DNA of 64,000 nucleotides from Salvia splendens (lineage: Eukaryota; Streptophyta; Magnoliopsida; Lamiales; Lamiaceae): NCBI RefSeq assembly GCF_004379255.2, contig NC_056046.1:6572001-6636000 (forward strand), given 5' to 3'. The notes beneath the pieces were generated by a model. The model had not been told where the DNA came from and made no database searches. It saw only the letters and a list, made by a program, of their open reading frames with translations. The stretch's first letter is position 1; every line of letters starts with the position of its first letter. Made by a program: the position numbers and the translations under genes. Shown in pieces: positions 1-22,000 of the stretch.

Positions 1-654
1 AATACTAAGAATAGATATTGATAGTTCACTCTGATACACATGCTTTTCCACTTAAGGTTTCTCAGACCTTGTGTTAGGCTTTTTTTCAACTTTGTGGCTT
101 GAGTATTTTTATTTTATGTATCATCCCAAATTGCTTTCTTTGTCTTAGTTTTGAGATGTTCCAGGGCTTTTCGTCATGTTTTTTTACATCTATACCCTCC
201 CTTGGCTGTAAATGTAGTCTAGGACCACTATCTATATTTATTCTGATACATGTAAGTTGAAAATTTTGCCTAATTATAGATGTTAGATAATTAAATATAT
301 AAGAAGTGTATAAGTTCCATTAACAAATTGGTTGAGCATACGATTCTGGCAAACATGTCTCTTTTTATTAGCAAAGGAAGCTGGAAGGATGTGGATGTTG
401 ATTCTTCTGTTGTAAGTAACTCTTAATGCTATTTCCTAACATATATAGTGAGAGGACATATAAAGTTATATACATTGACCTCGTTCTAGAAATCTTATAT
501 GTACATCACTTTTTTCAATCCTTTGCGGATAAGTAGTTATGGTATTGTTAGGGTTTGATTGAACCTAACTTGAAATTGGCCCACTCCTATGTTGTGAGTT
601 ATCTACTGCCCTTAATGGCCGACTCAATGTTGATCTTTCGTGTTTACGTTACAG
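1..654 (+). other. Non-coding DNA upstream of the first visible ClpR4 exon
   Basis: This stretch is AT-rich and I recognise no coding exon in it. It most likely belongs to the intron before the first visible ClpR4 exon, because that exon starts in phase 0 directly after an acceptor AG at 653-654 and has no plausible start codon of its own. The exon encoding the plastid transit peptide would then lie to the left of the window. Confidence 0.5.
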
Positions 655-3069
655 GTAATCCCTTTCTCCAGAGGAAGTGCTTGGGAGCAACCTCCACCAG
701 ATTTAGCATCATACTTGTACAAGAACCGCATTGTGTATTTGGGGATGTCTCTAGTTCCCTCTGTCACTGAACTGATACTTGCTGAATTCCTTTACCTACA
801 ATATGAAGATGAGGAAAAACCAATATATCTTTACGTCAATTCCACTGGGACGACCAAGGTTAGCTTATCATTTTGAATGTTTATCCATCCCTGGCTTCAG
901 CTTCTGCATTTCAATGTACATATTGCTATTACCAATTTATTTCTTGGGGAAACGAAACAAATGACTTCAAAACTTCACCAATTTACTTTTCGGCGAAAAC
1001 AAATGACTTCAAAACTCCACCCACATTCATTGCACCGGCAAACGCATCAAATTGCATACCTAGACACATGGAATATCCCCAGATTTGGGCGTACTTTAAT
1101 CACCTGTCACATGATCCCTCCCCTCTTTGTATACCTTGTATGTTGAAGAGTGTTCTTCGTCAAGTATGCCCAAGTATCAGTGTTCAGCTTTTAGCATTGG
1201 TGGTTTACAAATTCATTTTACCTAGAAATGGTCTTGTTTTGATTTAAATATGATTTACCAAGAAACATTACCTGACCAAAGTTTGCTGTTGTGAGCTTAT
1301 CACATTAATAGTTCATGGTTGAAATTCGGGCAAATTATCTAATATCTACTTGCCTACAGTAGACCTTTTGATACGACTACACCAATGGAGCTGAAGGTGT
1401 ATTCGAAGTGTAGGGATCAAGCTGATGCAGCGACTGAGTCTTAATTATTTTTTATTATTTTTAGTGCTTGAATCTTAGTTATTTTTATTATTCTCTCTTT
1501 CAGTTGAGTTTTATGTAAACTGACTTTTAGGGTTTTACACAGGCCTGTGGTGTTAGGACTATTAATAAGTGTATCCCTACTAATTAAGGACTATGTTTTT
1601 CTGGAGATTAACTGTGGTTTAGGCTGTGTGCATAGGGTGTACTCTGTGACTCTAGGTGTTTGCGTTCTATTTTAGCTCGTTGATATTTTTCTTTCTTACC
1701 TTCACTCTATCACCTTTAGATATGAATACTTTCCTCCCCTCTCTGCAACATAGATCTCATCATTTTGAATTGAGATGTCATTAATGTATGGCTGTACCGG
1801 AAGGTGATAAATTATAGTTCTTACATTTGCTAGTCACTGGAACATTCAAGTCCATTGATTCATGTTTCCATTGTTATTTTACTTTCTGCAGGGTGGTGAG
1901 AAGTTGGGCTATGAGACAGAAGCGTTTGCAATATACGATGTTATGAGGTTATAAATCTGTAACTGTGCTACAAAATCTTTAGTCCTAGCTAATAGCTATC
2001 TGTATGTAAAGTTAGTATGGACATCTACAGAAACCTAGCTCGACATAAAATGAAAATTTAGTGGCTCCATCATGTAACAGGAATAATAATATGTCATGGT
2101 GATAAAATTACCAGGAACTGAGGCAAGATTGAGCAAATGCTTTTCGTGAATATTTCTGTTCATTTACCAGTCCAAACTTGGAGGCAAACCTCCTTTTATT
2201 TTTCTCCTTCAACTAGCTTTAAAGAATTGTAGAGGTTATTGAGCAATGAAGAAACAAATATCTTTTCAAATCCATTTGCGATTCTTACATTTAATTCCTT
2301 ACAGATATGTGAAACCACCAATTTTTACGCTATGTGTGGGCAATGCATGGGGAGAAGCTGCACTTCTACTGGCTGCTGGTGCAAAGGGGAATCGATCTGC
2401 CTTACCCTCATCAACAATAATGATCAAGCAGGTTTACTTTAAGCCATACATGGCTTTGCATTTCACTTTGATTTTTTCACACGAATAGATTGTTTCCCTT
2501 TAGTTTGTTTGTAGCTTTCGTTGTTATATTAATTACAAATTTACTTTTCAGCCAATTGCCAGGTTTCAGGGTCAAGCAACAGATGTAGAGCTTATGAGGA
2601 AAGAAGTTAGAAATGTGAAGGCTGAGTTGGTAAATTTAACAGATAGCTTCACTCATTTCTACCCTAGAAATTCCGATTTAAAAAATTTATAAGAGGATTC
2701 GGCAAAGCTGCATGTTTTAATTCCCATCTCTTATCTCTGTGTCAAGTTTCGTTTAAGAAGTGCATATTTAATTTGAAAGGTCAAACTCTACGCGAAACAC
2801 GTTGGAAAATCACCTGAGCAGATCGAAGAAGACATAAGGCGTCCAAAATATTTTAGTCCTAGTGAGGCTGTTGAATATGGAATCATCGATAAGGTACGGA
2901 ATCCATTCAGATCGATCATTTCAGTTTGCCCTACGCAACATAATTATTTAGAATTTCACAGTTATGCTGTAACAACACTATTGTTTACAATTCGAAGGTT
3001 CTGTACAATGAGAGGAGTAGTGAAGACAGAGGAGTTCTGTCGGATCTTAAGAAAGCTCAACTTATTTGA
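655..3069 (+). CDS. CLPR4: ClpR4-like inactive subunit of the plastid Clp protease, 5' partial
   Basis: ClpR subunits are non-catalytic members of the ClpP/ClpR core of the chloroplast-stroma Clp protease. Six exons can be read: 655-858, 1892-1947, 2305-2431, 2552-2629, 2780-2893 and 2998-3069. Together they give 216 in-frame codons plus a stop. The peptide starts VIPFSRGSAWEQPPPDLASY, contains NRIVYLGMSLVPSVTELILA and ends RGVLSDLKKAQLI, which matches my memory of Arabidopsis ClpR4 closely. The catalytic positions of ClpP are altered: the serine region reads CVGNAWGEAALLL instead of a G-x-S-x-A-type nucleophile site, and the histidine region reads MIKQP instead of MIHQP, as expected for a ClpR. 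The transit-peptide exon is missing, probably to the left of the window. All introns are GT-AG. The 3' UTR probably extends a few hundred bases beyond the stop. Confidence 0.9.
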
Positions 3070-3876
3070 AGTGCTTTTGGGTCGTCGGTCGGGCCAGAGT
3101 AGCAGGATACAGATTTATCAAACATGGATTCAAGATTTAATTACGTTATAAGATGATGGAGTGGAGTAGGGGAAGGATCTGGAAGACTGGAATTGTGATC
3201 CAAAATGACTGCAGCTTCGTGTTTCAGTGGAAAGCTAGTATTTTACTGTCCACAAAGCCAGTGTAGCTATACCTTTTGTTGGTATGTTAATGTTATGTCT
3301 GTCACACTAACATTTTATACAAAAGTTTGAAACCAAATTATTGGAGAATGAGTCTCAGGATTCTTGGTTATATAATTACTGTTTGATGATGCTGGATTTC
3401 CATTCCGGGTTCAAGTCTTCCTATACACCAATTGTCCAATGTCAAATTTGAAGATCCAGCCTAAACCAGTTGTCTGTATTCTATATTTTTTTACAAAATG
3501 AACGGTCGGATTTATAATGAAGTACACCAAATGCTGGGTTAAGAAAAGAAGTTAAAAATGAATTAAACTTCAAAATCACGTTATATCATTGTGATTCTTA
3601 GTCGTTTTAACTTCTTGTCGACCTCAATCATAAGAAAAATATGCAAAACCTTTGTGAAAAATGAAGACATCATTCAAATAAAACAAAGTACAAGCCCAAT
3701 AAGCTCAAACCCGAGCCCATGGCCCATTTATGATTCATTATTTCACACCTTCAGATGCTGACATACAATACAACTCTAAACAGCAAGTTGCTTTTCTCCT
3801 CTCATTAATACCAATTTTCCTTTTTTTCGAACGATCACTGCATTTTTCTCTTCGAATCGAAAAGATACCAGTGGAA
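3070..3876 (+). other. Intergenic: ClpR4 3' UTR and ISWI promoter/5' UTR
   Basis: The stretch of about 800 bp lies between two genes on the same strand. No conserved ORF is visible. The right end should hold the promoter and 5' leader of the ISWI gene. The open frame runs upstream of the chosen ATG to 3730, but that extension (hydrophobic, phenylalanine-rich) is not part of any ISWI protein I know. Confidence 0.5.
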
Positions 3877-13047
<9,171 letters not shown>

Positions 13048-13065
<18 letters not shown>

Positions 13066-13341
13066 TATCATGGCTGTGTTTGGTGAAGTATCTCATCTTT
13101 TTTTTTTTTTTTATTTTAGAAAATTATAAACAAGATCAATGTTAATTAAACAATGGTTGCACAAGATTGTGCAAATAACTTTTCTGACGTGCAAGGAGGA
13201 GAAAATGATACCATCGCTGTGTTTGGTTAGGTATCTCATCTTTTTTCATTTTTATTTTGGAAAATGATAAACAAAATCAATAATTTGTGTTAACTTAAGT
13301 ACACAATGGCTGCACAAGATTGTGCAAGTAACTTTTCTGAC
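13048..13341 (+). repeat. Imperfect tandem duplication of the last ISWI exon and 3' UTR
   Basis: Copy 1 (about 13048-13188) starts with the terminal coding exon GCAAGGAGGAGAAAATGAT. Copy 2 (about 13192-13341) repeats that exon and the following UTR, up to the shared end GTGCAA...AACTTTTCTGAC. Copy 2 lacks an AG directly before the exon sequence, so it is probably only 3' UTR. Confidence 0.8.
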
Positions 13342-13516
13342 ATGAAAACCATTTTCATGCGTAAAGATTTAGTGCAAAAAAACGTTGATACATTCCCAAA
13401 TTTCTTTATAACACCAAGGCTCTACATACACAGATTTATCATTACACGCAGCCCTTCACCTCTCTCCATCTTGATCTGATCTAAGAAGATCAAACATGTG
13501 ATGTATGGTTTGAAAT

Positions 13517-16397
13517 TCATTCATTGCCATCGAAGCTACCCATTGCACTTGTCCTCTTTCTCTCCCTCCAGTTCTCACCCCACACCTTGGCCAGAGCAAC
13601 GGCGCGTTCTCTCTCCAGATCACGATTCCTCGAACTCTCTCTAACTCTACCTGCACTCGCTGGGCTGTCTCGACGAGAGTCGGGACGATCCGGCTCATCT
13701 GAACCCCACTTGCTCCCGGACCCACCGGAGGTTTCTATCCTTCGCAGCTCTCCACCGACACTGAACTCCCTCGGAGACTCTCTCTTCCTCAAATCGGGCG
13801 AGTTCTTGTGGGTGGAAGAGGAGCGATGGTGGCCTCCACGCCCTGCATCATCCAGACCGTCCGTTCCATTGGATGCACTCCTCTCGTGCCTGTGCCTAGG
13901 AGTAGATGGGCCAGTTTTATTACTCTGTGCAGAAGGCGAGTTAGGATCGTACGTTTGGGACGCTAGATACGTCAAGGCTGTCACGACGTCCCCGATAAAA
14001 GGCCTCGTGGCAGCCTGCTCTTGCAAGCACATGGCAGCCACTGCTAACGCTTGATACAGACCTCGGATCGGATACTGGCCTTGTAAATCGGGATCGGCCA
14101 TTTTGGGGAACTTTCTTCGATCCTTGAAAAGTGGCCTCGCCTGGATCCATGGAGTCAAGCAAGTGAGGAGTCAAGCAAGTGACAAAATGTCAATTCATTC
14201 TGATCTATCATATAATTACATATATTAAAACAAGCACAAGGAAAGAGCCACATACCCAAGCAACAAGATTATGCTCCCCTGCACCTCGATTATTGTCAAT
14301 GGCCTTTCTACCAGTGATGAGTTCGAGGAAGACGACTCCAAAACTGTAAACATCAGATTTCAATGTCAGCTGGCCAGTCATGGCATATTCTGGAGCACAA
14401 TAGCCGTAGGTGCCCATCACCCTAGTTGAGACGTGAGTTTTATCGCCAACAGGTCCCAACTTTGCAAGCCCAAAATCCGACAACTTAGGAAAATAATCCT
14501 CATCAAGAAGGATATTAGAAGATTTTAGATCTCGGTATATGACAGGTGGATTGGCTTTGTCGTGCAAGTATTCTAGTCCCTTGGCCGCCCCAGCAGCGAT
14601 TTTCATCCTTGTATTCCAGTCCAAAGGTTGTTTATCGGGTGGAAGATCTGCAGACGGACCAAGAAATTCAAACGGTAGACTAAAGAAGACATGCAATTAT
14701 CTAAATCCATTCAAACAAACATCGATTGTTTGCTTTAGCATCGACGGTAGACCCCATCTTAAACCAATATTGCTTCCAAAACTAGTTTAATGCATACCTA
14801 TAATCGGATTATAGACTACTTATCACCAGGCCAATAGATATTCATTGGTTACAAGAAAACCTTGCCAATTTTCATAAGTTGGTTAATGTTCTGTTATCAT
14901 TTATGGGAGAAGGTCACCCCATCATATAAGGTTTCCACTTCTAATATCGTTCAAATCTCAGATCATATGATTATCACCTAAAATTAAGTGAGCCTAAGTT
15001 AAAACAATAATCAAGAATATAAATGCCAGGTTAGAGTTCTGATACAAAAATTTCAGCTAACCATGTAAATGATCTTCCAGAGATCCCAATGGCATGTACT
15101 CATAAACAAGCAGACGCTGGTCACCATCAGCACAATATCCGATCAAGTTTACGAGATTTTGATGGTGTAACAAGCTAAGCATGAGAACCTCCACCAAAAA
15201 TTCCCTATTCCCTTGAAGACCATTCCGGTCAAGTTGTTTAACTGCGACCACCTTCTCAGAAAAACAATTTTCAGACTATGAGTTTCAAGCCATCCACTTG
15301 GGGGTGAAAGCACTTAAAGCTAATAATTTGGTTATTCGATTTACAAGGAATCAAACATACCTGACCCGACTCCAACTTTCCTTTGTAAACTCGTCCAAAC
15401 CCACCTTCACCAAGTAAGCACTCCGGTCTAAAATTCTTTGTCGCTGCAGCAAGGTCCCGGAACGTAAATGTCTGGGCAGCAATGTGGGCTGTTGGCTCTT
15501 TCGGGATTCCTGGTTCCTTCTTAGAATCATGACTATTTCGAGCTTTTGATTTATCTGGAAAAATAACAAAGCGTGCATAGAGTAAAAAATACCGGTTATT
15601 TCACGAAAAACGGAAACTATCAGTTCTACTCATAACACATTCCCCCCTTCAAATCCTCCCTCTGCATTTTATACACCAAAAACAATGAAATTCTACCATG
15701 CAACGAAATGCATACAGAAACCATCGATTCTCCAAGTTCCCAACTACTATGAACAATTTAACTACTCTAACTGCATTTCTCACACATGATGAAAAGTGAA
15801 GCAATAGAAAGACCAACGCAACTAACTTGCATTCGGTTGTGTTACGTTTACTAGCCCAAATTCAATATCACAACCTCAACTAAAGCCAGGTTTTTACACA
15901 AAGTGTAAAGGAACAAAAAAACTTAGAAATTAACTATGAATTGCTACATTACCAAAATTTATTTTCCCACAATTGAAGGAATAGACAAGTAGAGAAGACC
16001 ATCAACCAACATTTCCCTTTCATCCAAGATCAGAAAACCATAATATTGACTCAACTTCATCAAAATCACAAACAAAATTCACCAAGGATCAAGAAGAAGA
16101 ATAGATCTCCCTAATCCCTATCATGCCATCAAAAAAAACACAAACATATTTATCCAAATTCAATACATTCAACCACAACTATCAATCGACTAAACTGAAA
16201 ATGAAATAAACCAAAAAAAATGAAAGCAAAATGCTAAACTATATACCTGAATTCACTCTATTAACTTGGCTATTAGAATGAGCAGCTGAACCATCTTTGA
16301 AAGACTCCTTTTTTCCCATTTCTTTCACTCCATTATCAAACTCATTGCCATTTCCATCCTTATTCGATGATCCAAAGCAAGGAACACACCCACCCAT
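13517..16397 (-). CDS. PBL27: Receptor-like cytoplasmic kinase, subfamily VII (PBL27-like), 5 exons
   Basis: RLCK-VII kinases relay signals from plasma-membrane pattern receptors; Arabidopsis PBL27 acts below the chitin receptor CERK1 on a MAP kinase cascade. Exons in transcript order: 16397-16247, 15554-15361, 15251-15062, 14647-14256 and 14140-13517, giving 516 aa. The N-terminus MGGCVPCFG carries a myristoylation glycine (G2) and likely palmitoylation cysteines (C4, C7), so the protein should sit on the plasma membrane. Kinase motifs: glycine loop [17 protein letters not shown] with lysine at about 120, YRDLKSSN with catalytic Asp at about 218, SDFGLAKLG with Asp at about 236, and [11 protein letters not shown]. 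The Ser/Arg-rich tail ends [12 protein letters not shown]...GSFDGNE, as in PBL27. The gene is convergent with the ISWI gene, with 451 bp between the stops, so their 3' UTRs may touch. All splice sites are GT-AG and phases agree. Confidence 0.92.
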
Positions 16398-19012
16398 ATC
16401 AATTCAACCTCAAAAAAACCCTTTTTAATTATATCTATCTATGCATACATCTATTCATGCACACCACCAAAAATGCTTGCTTCCGACATTTCAAGGTAGC
16501 CCATTCATAAAAATCTAATCTTTGGAACTTTTTTGGGGGATTTTTTTTTCAGGGAATGATCAATTATCCCAATTAGCTCAAGATTTGGGATCAGCCACTG
16601 CTTGTTTTGAGAGAGGAAGAAAAAATAAAGAGTAGATCAACAAATCGAAGAAAATCTCCGATTCTTGAAAAGTAGGGTCAAGGAAGAGGAGCAAAATTGA
16701 AATAAGAAAAAGATGATTTCGAAGAAGAAGCAAAAGGAAAATCAAATAAATTAATGTGCAAGAATTTATTTATATGCTGCTGTGTTTGAGTGTGCTTGGG
16801 GTTTTATATGTGGAAATAAAGAATTGCGTGATGGTGAAAGTCAAAAAAGCAGGATTTATCTTTTTCAGTAAAAAAAAAGCTTTAATTAAATTCTGTAATA
16901 GCGAATTAGTTGAATCTTATCTACATTGGAACTGTGGAATGTAATGTAAATGTTCCGTACTATCTGTATATTTATGTCTACATAGTACATACCATATTTT
17001 CACATGATTTTATAACTGAAATTTTTATATTTCGTTATTAAACGATTTTCTTTTGATTATAATTTTATTTACTTTTTATTGTATGGCATTAGTATTGGTA
17101 ACATGTATTGAATATGTGTTAATAAAATATAAATGATATTGGATGAATATCAAATAGGGAGTATATAATTAATAACACAACAAAATCAGATTAGATAGAC
17201 ATCACCAAATCATTATGCTTTATTATAAGTTTCTATCTTAAAACATTAATGCACCAAAAACATCTAATAAGTTATTTTTTTAAGGACTTCAAATCTCACC
17301 CAAACCCACTCATAAATTGGAAAATAGTTTAAGGCAGTGTTTGTGTGAAGAAACTTACTAATTAAGCCCTCAAATTTAGTTGTCATTGTAATAGTGTGAG
17401 AACTAAGATACATTTAATAATTAATTTTTTTAAATAGTATAACTCGCAAAATTGTGTGTTGTTTTTGGCAACCATTTATTTGGAATTATATGTGATAACA
17501 AGAATACTAGCGATTGCAGATTTTATCCTCATCTGGAAAAAGATGAAGGAAGAATTTTAATTTCAAGATCTGTGATTTTAAAAATTGTTTTTCATTACGA
17601 ATAGTTTTTTGAAGGTGAAATCATGTGGAGTAATGATTCAATACTCGCAAGTACTAGAAATAAGAGGAACATTTTTTATTATTGTTTAAAGGTGAAATCA
17701 TGGTAATTATTGAATATTCTCCATCTCATGTGATGACTTGATCCAAAAATATAGTAGTATTATTGTAACTTCAATGGAACTTTTGGGAATTGGAATAATT
17801 AAATTGTACTTCAGGTAATATATAGAAAAAATAATCACACGAATATCCCACAAATAAACTCTGTTTTTCCCTTTCTTGAAGGAATGAGAACTATAACAAA
17901 TAAATCACGATAAAACAACCCAATTTATTAATCTAAGAAATTATAACTAAATATAAGCGTCTCATCATCGCAAGAAAATTATAAAACTAGATACAAAAAC
18001 ACAAAATAAAACTCCAAAATATAATTTTTTTTATGAAAGTGAAAGAAATAGAAATAATTTAATTAGGGTTAAGCGCCGCCTAAATTGTCCTGACCTAACA
18101 CTTGTTATGGGGCTTCAACGTTACACTTCACATTTCAATTTTTTTATTATATCTCTCTCATTATAAATAAAACAGTATCCCCCCTTTTGTTTTACGTTTC
18201 CTCAAATTTCAATCTATAACCAACTACGTCGTGACAATTTTAAGATACTCATTTGATTTATTCTCATATTCCACATTGTTCTTTCTCAAACACTACATAA
18301 TGATGAAGACAACACAATAAGCTCAACTATTGAATTTCATCCTGATATAAAAAAAAAGGATGTGCATCGGACCAACCCAATCAATATAAAATTTCTCAAT
18401 CAATCGTGTTAGTACTTTTTTCTTTTTTTCGTTTTTTTTTGCTATGATCGTACTTTAGGAGTTGGGTAAGTTGTAGTATATCAATAATCTCTATGTTTTT
18501 TCGATATAACTCGGCGAATACAATTACTTAATGCATTAAATACAAATATTCTTACATTCTCATCTCCTCTTAGGTGGGATTATAAATACAAAGCTTATGA
18601 TGTTGTCAATAAGGCTATTAGCCCATAAAATAACAAACTTTAACTGAAATTTTGTATTTTCTATAAATTTAAAAGTTTGTTGCAAAACTAATGAACTTAT
18701 GTAGTATAGTGATTTTCCCATTATAATTAATTGTAGCAAAATTTAGAGAATTTTTTAACCTAAATAACATATGAAACAACACCATTTATACTCTTTAAAA
18801 GCTGTCCACCTACATAATTTGATGTGTCACGTTGAATTCAAATTAGGGGAATATCAAACTCATGACTGATTTACTAATCGGTGTAAGTTCAAAATATCAT
18901 CGACTAGATTTTATATATATAGAAAATGCCAAATTTTAGCCAAATTTCATGATTTTAGAGAGAGATATATATATATATTTACACTAAAAAAATGTACTGA
19001 TTGTACCATTTT
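16398..19012. other. AT-rich intergenic region with the PBL27-like promoter
   Basis: About 2.6 kb separates the kinase start from the DYW stop of the PPR gene. The first 300 bp or so should contain the 5' UTR and promoter of the kinase gene (minus strand). I see no conserved ORF, RNA gene or clear transposon ends in the remainder. Confidence 0.5.
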
Positions 19013-22000
19013 TCACCAATAGTCCTTACAAGAGCAATGACCATCCTTAAAATGATGAAACCGGCTTCGATCTCTTGCAATAATCTGTGTGTTATAAAGC
19101 TTGGATATGATCTTGGTCGCAGCGTGACAGAGACAGTTCCCACAAACTCTCAAATTCTTCACAATCCTCAGCGTCGTCCCTGGCTGGCTTTGTACTAATC
19201 AAACCAAACGCAATCGCCAGCCTCTCACTATGCTGGCACATCATCCCTTCCTTCCACTCTCGGTCCACGTCGTAGTACACCTCCGACGTGTCCGTCACGT
19301 GCCCCGCCCCCCTCACCGCTTCCTCCACCTCGTCAAGCATCCGGTCGCTCACTAGAAACTCGTGCACCAAGCTGTCCACCTCGATCGATGTCGACCCGGG
19401 CACCTGTTGGCAAATAAAAAAGAAATACTATTAATATAACATTATCATCTTTCGGTATAAAGAGAGAACTAAAACCATTATATAATCTATTGCATATTGG
19501 TTTTAGGATGGAACTCCATGGATTTCTATCAACACTGTAATACCCCGACTTTTTCTATATATTTTTTTTAGTTGAGCTCATAACGATATCGAATTTTACA
19601 AGCCAAATTTTCTTTCATTAGATCTTTTGTATTTGGGCTTGCCTATAAAAAAAGGATAAAGTCCAAATCAAATTATAATATTTGGGCCCTATTTTCAGTT
19701 CATAAAAAGCAGCCCAAAGAGATTTTTATTCACCACGATCCCACTTCTTTTCCGCTACAAATGTGATTCTGTTCCACTATCTGCACTTTTAAATCCCACA
19801 ATGAATCCCAACAATCTTGCTATCACATAACCTACTCCATTCACTCTTCTTGATTTCATCAATGGCGGCAGTGGTGACGGTTGCGCGGAGGAGAAACGAT
19901 GGCGGAGCGGAACGACAGCGATGGCACTTCTCGGCTGCTCGACAAATTCCGAACAACAGCGTTGGGTAATCCGTGTATCCAGCAGCAACGGTGGAGTTGT
20001 GAGAGAAGAAATGGTTTTCCCGATTTGTGATTTACGAACTGAGAGATTTTAGAGAGAGAAGTGACGAGATTGAGAGGGAAGCCGAGGTCTCCAATGTCTG
20101 ATCGAGGCAATATTTGGAGATATGGCGAACAAGATGGGAGGAGTAGCGACCGCGAACAGCAGCGGCGTTAAGCGCTGCTTGACGACGAACGGTGGACAGA
20201 GACGACGAGTCCATGGCGGCGGCGTACCCCGAGCAAAAGGAAAATTAGTAGCAGCGGCACCGCGTTTTGACGAAGGAAGAGAGATGGAGAAGTTGGGCAG
20301 CGGTGCTGTTTTTCGGGGCTGCCGAACCGAGAAAAAGGAGGAGCCCTGCGACCTTTGCGACGTTGAGAAGCCCGAGAGAGAGAGATGGGAACAGAGCAGC
20401 AACGACGAGCCCTCAATTTGGAGTACGAACAACAACCGCGGGAGAGAAAGATGCAATGATGATCATTATGAATTCAGAGAAAAAGAGAGGATGTGAGGCA
20501 GCGGCAAAACGGGATCCACTCCGGGCTGAACCGATGTGCAGCTGCGAGCTGAGGAAGGGAGATGGCGATGGGAGATGGCGATGTGTGACGGCAGAAAGAG
20601 AGAAAGAGGAGGCGAATAAGGGACAGCAGCGGCGCTCTCAGTGAATAGCCGAGGCTGGATAAACCGAGCAGGCAGCTGGGGAGATGACAGCAGCAGCGTA
20701 TGGCGGACAGCGGCTGCTCGGCGATGACGAAAGCCGAGCTGGAGAGCCGGAGATAGATAAGAGACCGAGAGGCCGAGGGAATCATCAGCCTTGGTAGACT
20801 TGAACGACGGAGACGGTGGGTGAGAAGGCAAATGGAATCGGATGATAGAAGAAGGAACTGGACTTTATTTCAAATGCCAATTTTTGGAATTGACGTAATG
20901 AGAAAAAAAGAGATAAGTATGGCCACTTTTACTATTTAATAGTATATTTGTCCATAAGATATGATTTGAAGCAATATTGATAAATAGTAGTACGGGATGG
21001 AGTTATATTAACAGATGCCAATGAGTTAATTAGGAGACGTAGGCCGCCTTTTTTTTTTAGTTGGACTGGAATTTGAACACAAGGATATCGAGAGCTCGGA
21101 CGGAGTCAATACAAGGATGAATACAATGTGCTAATATCACAGATATTTTAGAAATTCCTAAGAGAGACGGAAGGGTAAGATTTATACATGTATGCATAGT
21201 TGAAATTAAATTATTTTCTTACGGTCTAATTTTTGCATATCATGCTCTTTTAAAAAAGGATGATTTTTGCATTCTATTTGAGAACGGAGCTGATTGACAA
21301 GTGAAGGATTTAAGAGAACGATGTGGGCTTTCTTTTTAAATAAGGACTATGTCCTAAGTATATTTATTTTTGCGAAATATGTTTGTCATTGTGTTGCTAT
21401 GGGACCTATCTGAAGTGGCTTTTGCCATGTATGGTTAATCGAATTCGGGTCTGACTAGGGAGTGAGTCCCTACTCAGGCTAGTGTACACCCTGTAGATCG
21501 TGCGCTATCTCTTTGAGTTGGCCGGTCTAGTGGCTTGGAATGTGGCCACATTCCTTGTCATGTATGTTCAGATATGGTATGGTGATGTTGATGATGTTGA
21601 TGGTGATGATGATGTTGGTGAAATGTTTTAGTGACTCGGGCCCTTTTAAAGTTAAAACCCCGAGGTCACTCGTTAATGGCATGATAAATACATTTTTTAT
21701 AAAATGTTTTCGGCATGAGTCCACTGAGTGCATCAAGTACTCAGCCCTGCATTTCTTTTTAAAATGTGCAGGTTGAGCTGTGACGAGCACAGTGGGTGTT
21801 GAGCAGAGCTGGTGAAGATTTGTGTTTGCTTTTAAATGTTCCGAATATATTATGTCTTCATACATAATATTATTCTTCTCTCGAATGCTTCCGCTAAATA
21901 TTGTTTCTTTTGAGTTCGTGTATTGTTGAGATATTTTCATTTGGAGTTGTTGATTGTTGAGATACTCTGATTTTATTCGAGCTATTCCATTTGTTTCGAG

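Noticed and set aside
375..412. Possible extra 5' exon of the ClpR4 gene before a GTAAGT-like site
   Set aside because: The short peptide does not resemble the ClpR4 N-terminus in any frame, and no start codon with a transit-peptide-like stretch precedes it.
13524..14054. 176-codon plus-strand ORF opposite the last kinase exon
   Set aside because: It is the complement of the Ser/Arg-rich tail of the PBL27-like kinase, whose minus-strand reading matches a known family.
16398..19012. Hidden gene or RNA in the 2.6 kb AT-rich stretch
   Set aside because: No ORF with family resemblance, no tRNA-like cloverleaf noticed, and no clear element ends.
20049..20831. Several overlapping ORFs in the GC-rich part of the first solo LTR
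   Set aside because: They occur on both strands, have low-complexity composition (Arg, Ser, Ala) and match no family I know.
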